Assembly (NCBI GenBank): GCA_009801015.1
Contig: VHZZ01001812.1
Coordinates: 19,787 to 40,979 of the forward strand
Reading direction: 5' to 3'
Source: Silene noctiflora
Lineage: Eukaryota; Streptophyta; Magnoliopsida; Caryophyllales; Caryophyllaceae
DNA length: 21,193 nt
Position 1 is the first letter of the stretch. The number at the start of each line of letters is the position of its first letter. Below, piece after piece: positions 8,200 through 19,739 of this stretch. The notes below the pieces were generated by a model. It was not told where the DNA came from. It was given only the letters and a program-made list of their open reading frames with translations, and did not search any database. A program made the position numbers and the translations under genes.

Positions 8200-9429
8200 T
8201 GTGTTGCTATCTGACACATAGGAACCAATACCCATTACTTTCTTTGTCTTCAATTCAATACTAGTATCAAATATTAACCCAAATCGTAGTTTTGACTTTT
8301 AACGGTAATAACTAATAAGTATTGCTTAATCCCCTTACCACGGTACTCTTATGAAAAGGTAAAACCATCATAAGTTTGTATGTAGTTACCCCCGATTTAA
8401 ATAATGTAAAAAGAAGGGAATTGAGATAGCACAAGTTTGTAGTTGTCACAAGCAAAAAGCAAGGTTTACCGTTTGTTATGTAAATGGTGAAGAATTTTTA
8501 CTTTTTTTCCAATCGGGAGCTTGTTTAGATGGATTTTGATTATCCAAACAATTAGTTCCGATTATATATTTATCTTTATTTTGATTATTATAAAATCGAT
8601 GAGATCGTAGCACAACAAAATAATTTAGCAAGAGTTGTGATAAAATGGTTTGCGAATTACCCCCATTAAGTTCATGGAACTAAATTTCAATGGATTTGAA
8701 TTTACTGCAAATAAAACTAGGAAATGTTAATTATATTAGTATTTCAAAACAGGATCAAGTCTTGTTCAACAGACATCCTCGTACACAACTACACAGGCAG
8801 TTAACGTTTTATTTCCCTGAAAATTCCTCGAAACATTGATAGTTTTCTGCCAATTTTTGATGAATAAAAAAGTGCACAACTCCAAGGCCCAAGCAAATCT
8901 AAGATTAACCATGCTCTACGCTTGGTTTGATTGCAGCTCGGCTGGAATCACACTTCAGTTCAAGCTTGGCCAGGCTGGGCACAATAGATCAAGTCGGAAT
9001 CCAAAATGTGTCTACTTTCTACTTTTACATAGATAAAATGATGCGAATAAAGCCGATAATGATATATGTAACTTATAAACCTTGGTATCCCCAAATTTCA
9101 TTCAATCTCTGTTAGGTAACAAATTTTCTTGTACAAAAGGTATGAACAAATGAACCACTGATCTCTGAGATACTAACAAAATACTGTAGCAATCTTGCTA
9201 CTATTTATGCTAAGTGCTAAACCACTCCTATGTAAGACGTTTTCGGATAACCACCTTCAAGAACTCGCTATTAGCCAATGAGATGTCATGGGTTGGACTG
9301 GTACTTGAACATCTATACAGAGAGCATCATCCTACCAAGGACTTATGCTCTCACATGTCCTGTAAATGTGGATCAGACCAAGAACATTCAAGGACAGGTG
9401 GACTGATGTATAAATTAACTTTGTGCTTC
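8200..9429. other. Intergenic region between SCAI (3' side) and LCAA (5' side)
   Basis: The right part holds the SCAI 3'UTR and the left part the LCAA promoter. Short open frames at 8836-9115 and 9214-9438 have no recognisable content. A minus-strand AATAAA occurs near 8807, probably too far from the SCAI stop to be its signal. Confidence 0.5.
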
Positions 9430-12400
9430 TTAATATGAGGTGCTATCGAAACAATCAGAAACATTAAGATGGCTAGCGAGCCTACAAATGTATGATTCCA
9501 CAGCTTCAGCATCAGGTGATACAAACCCAGGAAGATGAGGAAGGCAGTCGGGGAGATATGGCTCTTTTGATTCATCATGGTGGAAGAGGGTGAGCGCTGC
9601 CCGGCAGAATATGAATCTGTGTGCAATTTCACACATTTACATACGCAGTATAAGCAAGTTGGTTATAAACACCGCTGAATATGATTCTGAGGGTAGAAAA
9701 TTACCAGCTCTATTCCATTTATACTGTCCCCATTAGACTAGAGAAGATAATTTAAGATTTTTTACCTACTTACAGAACCGACTTACTTTTCCTAAGAATC
9801 TGAACTATGATTAGATAAAGCATGATGACCACTAAACTAACTAGCCTGCTTTATATTGTGGATTAGCAGTCGTTCCATTCAATTTTTTGACACAATCTTC
9901 ATTTTCAGTCATCTAGAGAAAACCAGTCTTACTATCATGAGGATAAGGCTATGTACATCCGAAACCCTACCCCTTAATTGGCAGTTTACCTTGTCATTCG
10001 TCAATATAATTAACAAAGAATAGTAAAAGAAGATACTGAGTCTTGTTTTACTATATGAGTAAATAAAAGGGCCAATTATTTTGGGCTAGACCGAAAAGGA
10101 AATTGGGACAGTATAAATAGGATGAAGGAAATACCACTAACGGGTAGAAATTAAACTTGACAAGTAAGGAGTATAAAGAATTGATCCATCGTAAACTCTA
10201 TGCAGAAAATGTTCCAACATTTTTTTCCTTTTGTAAGGAAGACACAAATCCTGCTTTTGATTCTAAGGAGATATTGAACTCAGGTTCGGAGTACAGACTC
10301 ATGAGTTCTCCACCTGGCTGGTTAGTTAACATCTCCAAAAAGCAACTTTCTTGGACAAAGCAGTTTCAAAGAAGTTTATGACTATGAAGATGGCGCCATT
10401 TTACCTCTGTCTAACACACTTCCAACTCCAGTACCACAATTCGAGGTTAGGACACTTAACGTTTCCTAGTCAGGCTTCGAAAGGAAATAGGGAAGGGAAG
10501 CTAAAAACTATTTAGCAGAAGCAGAATTACTACCTCAGAATTATCCGACGGAGGAAAGGATCCGCAAGTACTTGTGCCCAAACAATATCAACTTTTGTAG
10601 AAGAGCATAGCATCACTTCCCATTTTGCAACGGCATTTGCTATTATGTATTCAGCCTCATCATACACTTCCTGAAAATTCACCAATTAATCAAACTCTAC
10701 TCTACAACTGCTTAAGTATTAGACGCTTGTAAAACACCTTACCGCATCTCTATCGGACACTGATATGCCAACCATTTGGCAAAACGCTAGGAGCGGAGCT
10801 GTTAAGAACAACGTAAATTGACTCCCATGTACACTTTCATCCAAATTACGGGGACTCTTGAATGATGGCCTTGAAGGAGAAAGTAATAATGCACATGGTT
10901 CTCCTCTTTCTGCACCATGAATGACCTGCAGATATTATGATAGTGAAACATGAGTTCACAAGACAGTATTTTAAGGGCAATGATAATGCCACTTCTACTA
11001 TTACTAATGCCACAAAATGTTAGGTCTAATGGAAATCTTTGATTAGACAGTATGGCTTATGTAACTTCGTGGCATTGGGGTTTTGGCAAGTGGAAATATG
11101 ACAGCCCTATTTTAATGCTAAGTATGTCAAAACAGGGTTAACTTAATTCTACTAGTGGCAAAAAAAGGTGAAAAATAGCTATTTGTTATTGTTCTTGTGA
11201 ATAATAATCATCCATATCCTAGAGATATATAAAACTCTAAAAAAGAAATTGGATGCCTAAAGTGCGCTTCCTAGCTTTTGAGTACTTCATATTTTCAGGA
11301 ATTTAACATTAAGTACACAAACTTGTTACAAATAACAATCAAGATAAAAGAAAAATTCTACCAAGTTAAATAGCCTAGTTGATAAGAACAAGTTTAACAA
11401 ACCTGCCTTGAATGCATGGCTATTATCGCTATCAATAATCAAGAAGAGAGGCCTTCTAGTGAATGGCAATAAATCACCGGGATAAAGGTTATTTGTACCT
11501 GAAATACCAAAAGTAAAGATACAAGAGTTAAAGTAGAACAAATACGCAGATAAGGCTAACTGAGCAGAACATAGCACAAGGGAAACGCATCATGACCAGA
11601 CTCCAGATGATAAATGGTACACACCTCTGCTCCCATGGGGGCTTAAACACAACGAATTATCATAATAGTCACTTAAGTATCCCTTTTTCTTGTCAATATG
11701 TGCAAGAACCTCATTCTGTGTACTGGAGGTTGAAAGCGGAACTTTGTTCTTTGAAAATCTTTTGGAGCCACCTGAGCTTTCGGCAATTGAAGACACAGCT
11801 GTTCCTGTAAAAAGGAAGACCAGTTCACCATTAAGTACTTAAAGAATACCCAAAAAATACATAGAAAAAACGACCAAAAGTAGGCAAGTTACCCGAAAAT
11901 GATGATACATATACAAGCATTATACTTTCAGGGGGAAGCTCCTCACATACTGTTGCAATAACCTGCACACAAAGAATAAATATATATGGAGTTTCTCAGA
12001 TAAAGCATTCAAGAATAAGAATAAAGATATTCATCATCAATCACCACTAATTCATAGCAGATGCCCACAAAATTATAAAATGCAACCCTATTAACAACTA
12101 ATAATAGCCATGTCAAGTGGTCATCTGATCAAAGATACTGGAATACTAGGTCAAACCTCAACCTTCAATTGCATAACTAATTAACAGACAGAAAGAAAGG
12201 AAGAAATACAAAGAAAAAGTGTGATGGCTTATATATACTCACAGCAAGCAAGTGTGTCGACTTTGGGCGGTAAAGAACTGCCTTCTTTGGATTTGGAGGC
12301 AAAGTTGGATCAGTCATATCAGCAGCTATATTCAGATCAATCATTCCAGATGTAGCAGAGTATTCTTTCAAAGCACCATTAGTAGGTGGTTCATCTTGGT

Positions 12401-14570
12401 GTTTTTGGTAAAAGGAACCACTGGGCTCCCACTCTAAACACTGCAGCATTCTGAATGTGTCTAGAGTCAGTTCTGCAAACTTGATCTGGTAAAACCGTAA
12501 AAGATGTATAGCGGGTCAGCTCTGCTTGAGAGATTCATTGAAGCAAATACAAAAACCATCAGAGGAGATACAAGTCAAACACTCACCTCGTTCCTGTGAT
12601 AGCTGGTCAAAATAGCATCATGTAACTTCAAAACTTTTTTTGCATGAAAACGAGCCACGTATGGTAATGAGTCTGGATGAGTGTCAAACATAGCACAATA
12701 CCGCAATGGTCGACCATTTGGAAACGCCTTGTCAGCATTTACAAAGCGAACTATCTCTTGGACTACTATCTTCCACTCTTTTAAGTTAGATTCCTGAGAT
12801 GAGAGGTTCAAGTTTCAATGAATATGTATATAGGCCAGTAGCACCCACAAGCTGGTCAATGTTGTTAAAAAACTTATAAGCAGGAAAACATATACTCACA
12901 CAGGGACAACTTGAAGAGAAGGAAAAAAACACTCCCCAACACTCGTGATGGCTTTTAAGGGAATTGAAAATCTGAATGGAAACGTCGTAATGTGTACTAA
13001 ATGTTTGAAGTTACAGTTGCCCAATTATTTAATCAATGGCCAAGGGACTTGATATCTAGAAAAAATCAATCTGCATTTTTAAAGCTAAAACATACAGTGA
13101 AATTATTTGATGACCCTGAGTGAACTGTCTGCTTCAGTTACCATCGTGTTTTTTTGAGTTAGCATTTTGTACCTTTTCAAGGAAGAACATGAACGAATAC
13201 CACCCCCCCGCAATCCTAAAATTTTCTGCTGCTTCCAAGATTAATAAAGTCTACCTGATTAATGCTAGAAAAGGGGCTGAGCACAGTACTAGAAGCATGT
13301 ATCACAATTACATTGAACAATGACAAATGAATAAAAAACGAACGCATCAGCTAACACAGACACACACGATCAATTCTGATCTCAGCTGCAATTTAGACAA
13401 AGAGCTAGTTGCAACTTTATCAACCAGCTCGAAAATCACAACCAAACAAGTAAGCAACGTACAACGCTCCAAAGCTACATGTCTTTATCACCTCCAGCCT
13501 TCAGAAAACTGTACAAATCTACTCGATATGAAAGAAAAGTCTCTCTACTACAACTCTCTGATATCATCCGCTGACAGTAACTACTAATCAGGATACAGTA
13601 TCGGTTAGTACAAGCTAGTCCAACACTCCAATTACAATTACAATACTCTGTATTTCAGTAACCAACTGGTCAAACCTAACAATCAAACATCAGTAGACCA
13701 TACTGTCCTAAAACATTGAAACTAACTCTCTACTAGTCCTCCAGTGTTGATTACTAAACCATTCAACTAACACTAATATCCATATTCCCACAGTCAACAT
13801 TTCAGCATCATTACCATTATCTTAACCTACAAGTTATAAACTTGTAATAATCTCTCCGTCACAATCATTTGTTTCCATGTGATTAAAATACCCGAACAAA
13901 TGCTCAAAAATAATGGACTAAAGTTACAGCATTCACAGAAAACAATAAAATTACCCCCACCCCACCCCATCCCAACCAATCATTTGTTTATATTTGACTA
14001 AAATACCCCTTTCAAGTAAAAAAAATATAAAAGTAAACAATTGATTGAGACGAAGGAAGTAGACGGATTTACCCGAACAAGAGCACTGGTCTCATTAACA
14101 AGACTCGTAAACCGATCAACAAGAAGCGCAACCATACTCCGCTTACTCAAAATCAAAGCCACCAACAAAAACCTGGCATAAAACCTCAACTCCTTATACC
14201 TAACCCGAAGATCCGCACCCGCAGACTGGAAATACCTCCGATTAAGCACCGCCTCATTAAACACAAACGATTCAAGAAGAAACCTAGCCTCACTAGTCCG
14301 CATATACTGCCCAAAATAAAGCTGTCCGATCCGAGAAGCAATATCCCCAATCTCCCACCGCTGTAAACCCGACCCGACAAGCTGAGCCCGGTGTTCCTGC
14401 TGGTACCGCCACACTCTCATATACGACTTGAACACCTTTGCCATGTACCGAGTGGTGCCTGGACCGGGTCCGTAGGCGGGGAGGTCTCGAACCCGGGCGA
14501 ACTTGCGGCCTGCTTTTTCGACGAGGGTTCGGAATTGGTGGGTCGGGTCGTGGTCGCCGTTTGTAGACAT
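9430..14570 (-). CDS. SCAI: SCAI family protein (DUF3550/UPF0682), nine exons
   Basis: Minus-strand exons: 14570-14073, 12793-12587, 12485-12243, 11962-11893, 11804-11625, 11498-11407, 10925-10743, 10670-10534, 9616-9430. Joined they give 598 residues without a stop, the usual size of plant SCAI proteins. Recognised conserved blocks: FARVRDLPAYG and IASRIGQLYFGQYMRTSEAR (exon 1), EWKIVVQEIVRF and RPLRYCAMFDTHP (exon 2), QCLEWEPSGSFYQK and TDPTLPPNPKKAVLYRP (exon 3), EELPPESIMLVYVS (exon 4), a variable Ser/Lys-rich part (exon 5), NNLYPGDLLPFTRRPLFLII (exon 6), HGAERGEP and LTAPLLAFCQMVG (exon 7), WAQVLADPFLRRIILRFIFC (exons 8-9), CLPHLP (exon 9). Animal SCAI is a nuclear corepressor of MRTF/SRF and a DNA double-strand-break repair factor; the plant role is not established. 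All introns are GT-AG except intron 6, which needs a GC donor (AAG|GCAGGT, 11406-11405). Intron 1 (1279 bp) carries a MITE. It appears intact. Confidence 0.95.
13849..14061. mobile_element. Stowaway-like MITE in SCAI intron 1
   Basis: The left end reads CTCTCCGTCACAATCATTTG; the right end on the other strand reads CTTCCTTCGTCTCAATCAAT, an inverted repeat with the Stowaway CTCCCTCCGT signature in decayed form. A phrase similar to CAATCATTTGTTT...TAAAATACCC recurs at 13976 next to the right end. The right border lies about 11 bp inside the intron from the exon 1 donor. Confidence 0.6.
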
Positions 14571-14575
14571 GGTTG

Positions 14576-14585
14576 GCCACGTGGC
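14576..14585. promoter_or_regulatory. Perfect G-box palindrome just upstream of the SCAI start codon
   Basis: GCCACGTGGC (core CACGTG) ends five bases before the ATG at 14570. G-boxes bind bZIP and bHLH factors, but this position is probably within the transcribed leader, so function is uncertain. Confidence 0.35.
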
Positions 14586-14900
14586 ATGAGATTAAGGAAA
14601 TGGAAGGGAGGAGGAGGAAAACGCGGGGATTAAGTAAGGGAGTGGTTGGTTGGTTGCGTGGGGTAGTTAGTTGATGCGGTGTTGTTCGTCACTTTGAGCT
14701 GTATGTATGTATGTGTGTGCAATTTATTTAATTTTATTAATTTAATTGAAATGAATTGAATATTTTTGGGAATTTAGAATAATGGTGAAGGTCAGAGGAG
14801 TGAGTAATTTGAGAGGGAATAAAGGGGAGGGGAGTTGACGGAGGGTGGGAAATGGAGGTGAAGTGGAGAAGTGTGAGAGGGAGATAAAAATAAGGATAAT
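14586..14900 (-). promoter_or_regulatory. Probable SCAI leader and proximal promoter region
   Basis: On the gene's sense strand this stretch is rich in C and T (TCCTCCTCCTCCC near 14605-14618 and further tracts near 14820-14880), as in many plant leaders. A short (GTAT)n run lies at 14701-14713. No clear TATA box was found. Confidence 0.35.
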
Positions 14901-16010
14901 TTGGAGGTATGTGCCGGACTAATCACGTTCTCCCGGACTTCAAAATGGACTCTATTCATGCTTTCCTTTTCCTACCCGCTTCTTATGTACTTTTTGTCCC
15001 TCATGTTTAGGCTGTGTTTATCAATCCTCTTTCATCCGATCCGGCTCGATTTACGGGTTTTAACTGCTTTTTTAACTAAAACAAAAGGTTTTTCAAGGTC
15101 GGATCAGAGACCGAACTGCGAAAACTTAGAACCCGGGCTGGGTTCAGTTTGTTTGTTTTGTTTATGCGTTTGCGTCTGACTTGCATTTTAAACAGCTATA
15201 CACTCACGTGTTTAAAGACTTCATGAAAGTGAATAATTTTACGGTAAAAACACCTTTTTCTATGGTTACTTTTAATGATTTTATACAAAAGTGTAAGGAG
15301 CCGCATAATCCCTGAAATTGTGCACGCGGTCCGATCACTTCGAACCCTTAGATTTTCATATTTGCATTCATGTATTTTCATTTATGTTTTTAGTTTCATT
15401 TAGTACTCCAAGACTACTTCCTGCGTGTCGAATTTTGGAGCTTGGTTTTAGTTTAAAATACGTTTTTAGGCGTTTAGAAAATGTATCACTATTCTGCACA
15501 ATCAATGTATCATGCTAGAGGAACCAAACTGTCAAATAAGCCTCATTGAGGAATGCTAGTCTACAAAAACCGCTTCTCACCTTTAAGCTTGATATTGTTT
15601 GTCTCTTGCTTTCAATAATCGTAGTGCTTACTTTTATTGTTTTCGTGTGCCGGATTTTGATAGTCGTGACTAGGATTCCCGACACACACCCCGAGTCCCA
15701 AAAAATGTGCTAATGTGTGATCTCTCACTAGTACGAGACCCTTGTTGCTTACATTTTGGCCCTAAAGTGGGGCAAGGGTGTGCACCACGATCAGGCTAAA
15801 GTACCGGACCATAACATAAGGATGGTCTTACCTAGAATTTGTACATAGAAAATTAAAGACCCTTTGTAATATTTCGGATTTACAAGGATATTGATTATTG
15901 GTTAAAAAAGTTGAATATATGCGAAAAAGGGCTTGATACAAATGAAGTTCATGTTAAGAACTTTATGTTTAAGTGAACTTACCAAAGAGTAATCTCAGTA
16001 TGGCTAGTCA
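14901..16010. other. Intergenic region, no gene recognised
   Basis: There are short open frames only. The stretch 15600-15840 is GC-richer, with several CCGGA and GACACACACCCCG-like phrases, and may be an old LTR-element remnant; I cannot assign it. Confidence 0.4.
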
Positions 16011-16012
16011 CA

Positions 16013-16772
16013 TACTTCCTTCGTTCAACTTTTATCACCCCAATCCCCTTACTACTAAGAGAATAAAAATTCTCTTAGTTTTCCCTCCAAAAAGCTTCTA
16101 ACTAAATAAGGTAATAAGTAAAGTTTCATTCATTGCATTATTATTATATTTTCAATGAATATATGCCTATAATTAAACTCTAATCATTTAATAAAATTCA
16201 TAATTATGATTTTTTCCCTTACTACTAAGAGAATAATAATTCTCTTAGTTTTCCCTCGAAAATGCATCTATTTTCATAAGGACATAATTGATTTTTTTAA
16301 TAAACTATTATCTTTTTCTTAAAATATAATCTTAATATAATTATAATTATACTCTAATATTTTAATTAAATTCAAAATTATGATTTTTTTCATTATAATA
16401 AAATAAAATTGGTATTAAATTATAAACTATAAATTACTAAATTTTTCAGTAATGAAATAATTATTACCGTAGAAAATAACTTGACACGTACTTACTATTA
16501 GTTTCGTGACAAAAAACAAATTCATTACAAGAAATCACAACTTAACTTAATTCTATTTGATTAGTTTTCCTTTTCAATTTTTTTGTTTCATATCAAAAAA
16601 TAATGGAATGAAATATTAAATATTGATGAAGTGAATTTAAAAATTTTAAATAATAAACTAAAAAAATAAAAACTCTATATACCGCGCATTGCGCGGGATC
16701 TATACTAGTTCAATATTATACTCATTACATATATTGAGGAAATTGGGTGATAATTTATTAATGGAGGGAGTA
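16013..16772. mobile_element. Stowaway-like MITE split by a Helitron
   Basis: The left end TACTTCCTTCGTTCAAC continues to TTTATCACCC. The right end on the other strand is TACTCCCTCCATTAA, continuing to AATTATCACCC. The roughly 30-bp inverted repeats have TA at both borders. Without the inserted Helitron (16044-16708) only about 91 bp remain, so the host MITE is very short or internally deleted. Confidence 0.7.
16044..16708 (+). mobile_element. Non-autonomous Helitron with a tandemly duplicated 5' end
   Basis: The 3' terminus is classic: the hairpin CCGCGC-ATT-GCGCGG (16682-16696) followed nine bases later by CTAG (16705-16708), with host T next. The 5' terminus starts TCCCCTTACTACTAAGAGAA at 16044 after host A (16043), the expected A|T insertion site. 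The first about 172 bp are repeated in tandem: a second CCCTTACTACTAAGAGAATA starts at 16216, both copies continue to TTCTCTTAGTTTTCCCTC and both end in AATTATGATTTTTT. There is no Rep/helicase coding. About 665 bp, very AT-rich. Confidence 0.88.
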
Positions 16773-16799
16773 GTAAGTTCTTTTGATATTGTACGAAAA

Positions 16800-17011
16800 A
16801 TTTCTTAGACTAGTGGTTAAGAAAGTTAACAAAGAGGTAAAATGGACAATACGTCATTTGAATCCCCATCAGTGATATCGTACCGTCCTTATGGCTTAAA
16901 AGACAAAGTAAAAAAAGAACTCCAGTCGTCCTACTTTTATTGTCATTGTCCCTTTTCTAAATCTAGTAAGAAAAAACTTCAAAAGAAAAAAAAAAAAAAA
17001 AAAAAAAAAAA
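16800..17011 (+). mobile_element. SINE-like element with poly(A) tail
   Basis: TAGTGGTTAAG (16811-16821) resembles the tRNA-derived A box of plant SINEs and ATTTGAATCCC (16856-16866) the B box, about 35 bp apart. After about 120 bp of unrelated body the element ends in a 26-base A run (16986-17011). I found no convincing target-site duplication, and the 5' border is approximate. The 70-codon frame across it is not a gene. Confidence 0.5.
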
Positions 17012-17868
17012 TGACTATAAAATGGGAGTAACCCAACATCAAAAAATTACTTAATTTTTAATTTTTACTTCATAACAAACAAATAAATCCTCCCAAATTA
17101 GATTCTTAATTTTTAACTATAATATGGAAATTAGAAAATTGCTACACACAAAAAAAATAGTGAAAGAAATAATCATGATACTACATTCCATTCGTGTATT
17201 TTTATTTTGTTTTTCAAACAATGGAATAATGTAGCATTAGTTTAAAAATAATCAAGTGTTTGATGAATTATATGGCACGTAAATGATTAATGAAGATGAG
17301 TTGAGTTGTGATTGGAGCTCGAAAGGCAGTATAATAATGAATCACCTAGAGGCTAGAGTCCTAGACAAAGGAAGCAGCAAGTATGAATATATGAATATAT
17401 GAATATATGAATATATGACTATATGATATGATAGAATAAAGAGAGATGAATATGGAAAAACATTAACGACAAACACAAATATATGATTCTCCCTTGTTGT
17501 ACCATGAATTGCTGATAATTAAAACACGAGTTGCGAATGACTTGTGACCGTAGTCCGTATATACTGGAACCAATCCCGGTGTAAGTAGATGTATATGTGC
17601 TCACATGCTTTGAATTACATTATAGACACAACTTGCAATCTTGTATAGGTTGTTTGATTCTTAATTGATTAATGAGGGTTGTTGCTTGTTCTAATTTGTG
17701 AAATATATGCCAGCTCAGCTACTTCCAAATGAAACCAATTTTTAACAGATTCCGGACGCAAGCCACAAGCCATTTTTTCTAGGAGGATAATCCACATCTC
17801 CTACTTTTGGTGTGCAATTAGTAAACCCTCAGGTATACATTGCTACACAATCCAATTTACGACCACAT
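17012..17868. other. AT-rich intergenic region, no gene seen
   Basis: Apart from the 8-bp tandem repeat at 17382, I see only short frames without recognisable content. Confidence 0.5.
17382..17418. repeat. Minisatellite-like repeat, unit TATGAATA
   Basis: Four tandem copies of TATGAATA and a diverged fifth (TATGACTA), followed by degenerate TATGATATG. Probably slippage-derived. Confidence 0.8.
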
Positions 17869-17960
17869 AATCATATTTAAGACGGAGATATCCATTTTAT
17901 AGTTAAAACGAGCAAGTATTACTATATTACCCACTTATACAAATAAAGCCGAAAAAAATA
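17869..17960. mobile_element. Single end of a TTAAGACGG-family MITE (copy 2)
   Basis: TCATATTTAAGACGGAGATA, then TCCATTTTATAGTTAAAACG, matches the outer repeat of the copies at 5331 and 20353. No matching opposite end was found nearby, so this is a truncated copy. Confidence 0.45.
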
Positions 17961-18210
17961 CTCATATCTAGAGAATAACAAACTTTGTCTATCTAAATAA
18001 TGTAGAGACCAGAGAGTAGTATGTATTTAACTCGTATTAGTTATAAAACTTACGTGTCTATTTAAGGAAGATTAACTAATTTTTGATAAGGAAGATTAAT
18101 TAATTGATTTTCTATAGTTAATTAAACTAATTAAACTCGACACTAGAAATAGGAAAAAACTCTCCTGATGAACATGGGCAATTGGGCACTGATGTTTTCT
18201 CATTGGGCAA

Positions 18211-18386
18211 TTCTCATTTGTGACGGAAGGTATCCGTCACTTTGAGAAGACGGGTACCAAATTGTGAGACAAAAGACCTATGAGAGGAGAGAGGAAAGCA
18301 AGTGGAGGGGTGTCCCCACCTTTTGTTTTATTCGTTTTGTGAGTGGCATTACCCGTCACAAATACCGACCCGTCACAAGGGAGACG
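18211..18386. mobile_element. Foldback MITE, TTGTGACGG variant (copy 3)
   Basis: The left end TTCTCATTTGTGACGGAAGG pairs with the right end read backwards (GTCTCCCTTGTGACGGGTCG). Further inside, GACGGGTACC pairs with CGGGTAATGCC. The interior AGTGGAGGGGTG resembles GGTGGGGGAG of the next copy. Borders are approximate. Confidence 0.6.
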
Positions 18387-18584
18387 CTTTGTTTCCCATT
18401 AACCATGACATTGACAGTGTTTGGAAGTTTGGGGAGTATCGTGAAAGAGTTCAGCTGGACCATCAAAGTAGCTAGACTAGCTACAACTGTTAAATGTTCA
18501 TATCACCAGGCCATTATCAGGGTCTATCTACTTTACTTTCATTTATCACACTATCATCTCAACTTGTAACTCTCACTATAATCA

Positions 18585-18754
18585 TATCCTTGTGACGGAC
18601 ACTATTCGTCACAAGCTTAAGACGGATAGTGTCTCACTCACAATAAGGCAGGTGGGGGAGAAATGGAACACCCCATGAATAGTGCCACTTGTAAATTGTG
18701 AGAGGGCATTATCCGTCTTCAACTTGCAACGGATAGCATTCGTCTTCAATGATT
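18585..18754. mobile_element. Foldback MITE, mixed TTGTGACGG / TTAAGACGG (copy 4)
   Basis: Inverted repeats of about 60 bp: ATCCTTGTGACGGACACTAT then CAAGCTTAAGACGGATAGTG on the left, against ATCATTGAAGACGAATGCTA then CAAGTTGAAGACGGATAATG from the right, both followed by CTCACAAT. The target duplication is not clear. Confidence 0.7.
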
Positions 18755-18805
18755 ACCCTTATGTGCCAAATTTTTCAAAATGATCCGAGCATAATTGAAT
18801 ATACT

Positions 18806-18845
18806 CCCTCCGTTCTTTAGTATAATCTAACAAACTGCATTTTTT
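18806..18845. mobile_element. Solo end of a Stowaway-like MITE
   Basis: TACTCCCTCCGTTCTTTAG at 18806 is a typical Stowaway terminus. No corresponding right end could be recognised within the next 400 bp, so the extent is unknown. Confidence 0.4.
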
Positions 18846-19194
18846 CTTTCTTTTTTTTATGAGTAAATAGCAACAATTTATTTAGGTTTTAGATTTACAT
18901 CGTGCATGTAACAATGTGACATTTACTTCCAAAATTTTTGTGATGATTTGTTTGACACTCCAGTTATCTTAAAGTAGCTTTTATAAATTAAAAGTCAATA
19001 TTTTGCATTAAAAGTAAAAGTAAAGTAGTTTAAACTTTAATGTCAACGTTAGACTATTAGAGGTAAACTCTAACACTACCTCACTATTAAGCTAACATGA
19101 AAACCTTTTGGTAGTTATCTCGGTTCCCGATTGTATCTCGTGTATTTTTGTAAAATGTGTCCCCTTTTTTGTCAATAGTGAATTATTTTCGGCA

Positions 19195-19285
19195 AATAAT
19201 GACCACTTTAGGAAAAAAATATCATATTTTAATTATAAAAAGTGGTCACTATTAATAATAAAAAAATGGTCACTATTAACTAATC
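19195..19285. repeat. Small cluster of direct and inverted GGTCACTATTA repeats
   Basis: AATGACCACTTT near 19197 is inverted relative to AAAGTGGTCACTATTAA near 19238, which is repeated directly as AATGGTCACTATTAA near 19264. It could be a foldback remnant; the element type is unknown. Confidence 0.4.
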
Positions 19286-19710
19286 ACACACTAGACCGTC
19301 GGCCGTCAACCTTTTGGTTAAAAACGTAAATATAGGATGCCATTGTTATTGAAATAAAGACAGACTAAAGACTTTAACCATGATGGTTAAACTTTATCTT
19401 TGCCACAAACAAAGAATCTAATGAAGGTCATGTTATTTCCGAGGTCGAAAGGAATGAATTTAGAGATTAAAAGCAAAAAGGATCCCAAAAATGATTGTCC
19501 AATTGTGGTGGTAAAGAGCTCCATTAATTTCTTCATCTAGCTAAGCATGCATTGTCAAAGTCTAATCCATTACATATCTTTTTGATTAAGTCTAACCGTG
19601 GGGCCTAAAAGCACAGTGTCAACCGAGTCATGCCGGGTTGTAAGAGTGGGTAACCCGTGATGCGGTATATGGCCCGCAATTTTAAGGAATCCGACATCCA
19701 ATACACCAAT

Positions 19711-19726
19711 CTATCTATCTATCTAT
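19711..19726. repeat. Short (CTAT)4 microsatellite
   Basis: Four copies of CTAT just upstream of the candidate TATA box at 19740. Confidence 0.7.
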
Positions 19727-19739
19727 ACAAATATACAAA

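Noticed and set aside
13120-13587. Two plus-strand open frames inside SCAI intron 1
   Set aside because: No recognisable content, and they lie opposite a confidently reconstructed intron.
14186-14633. Three further open frames overlapping SCAI exon 1
   Set aside because: They are shadows of the GC-richer exon 1, whose own frame gives the conserved SCAI sequence.
16842-17054. 70-codon plus-strand open frame ending in poly-Lys
   Set aside because: The Lys run is the poly(A) tail of a SINE-like element.
18264-18569. 101-codon plus-strand open frame
   Set aside because: It starts inside a foldback MITE and continues into unrelated AT-rich DNA; no protein features.
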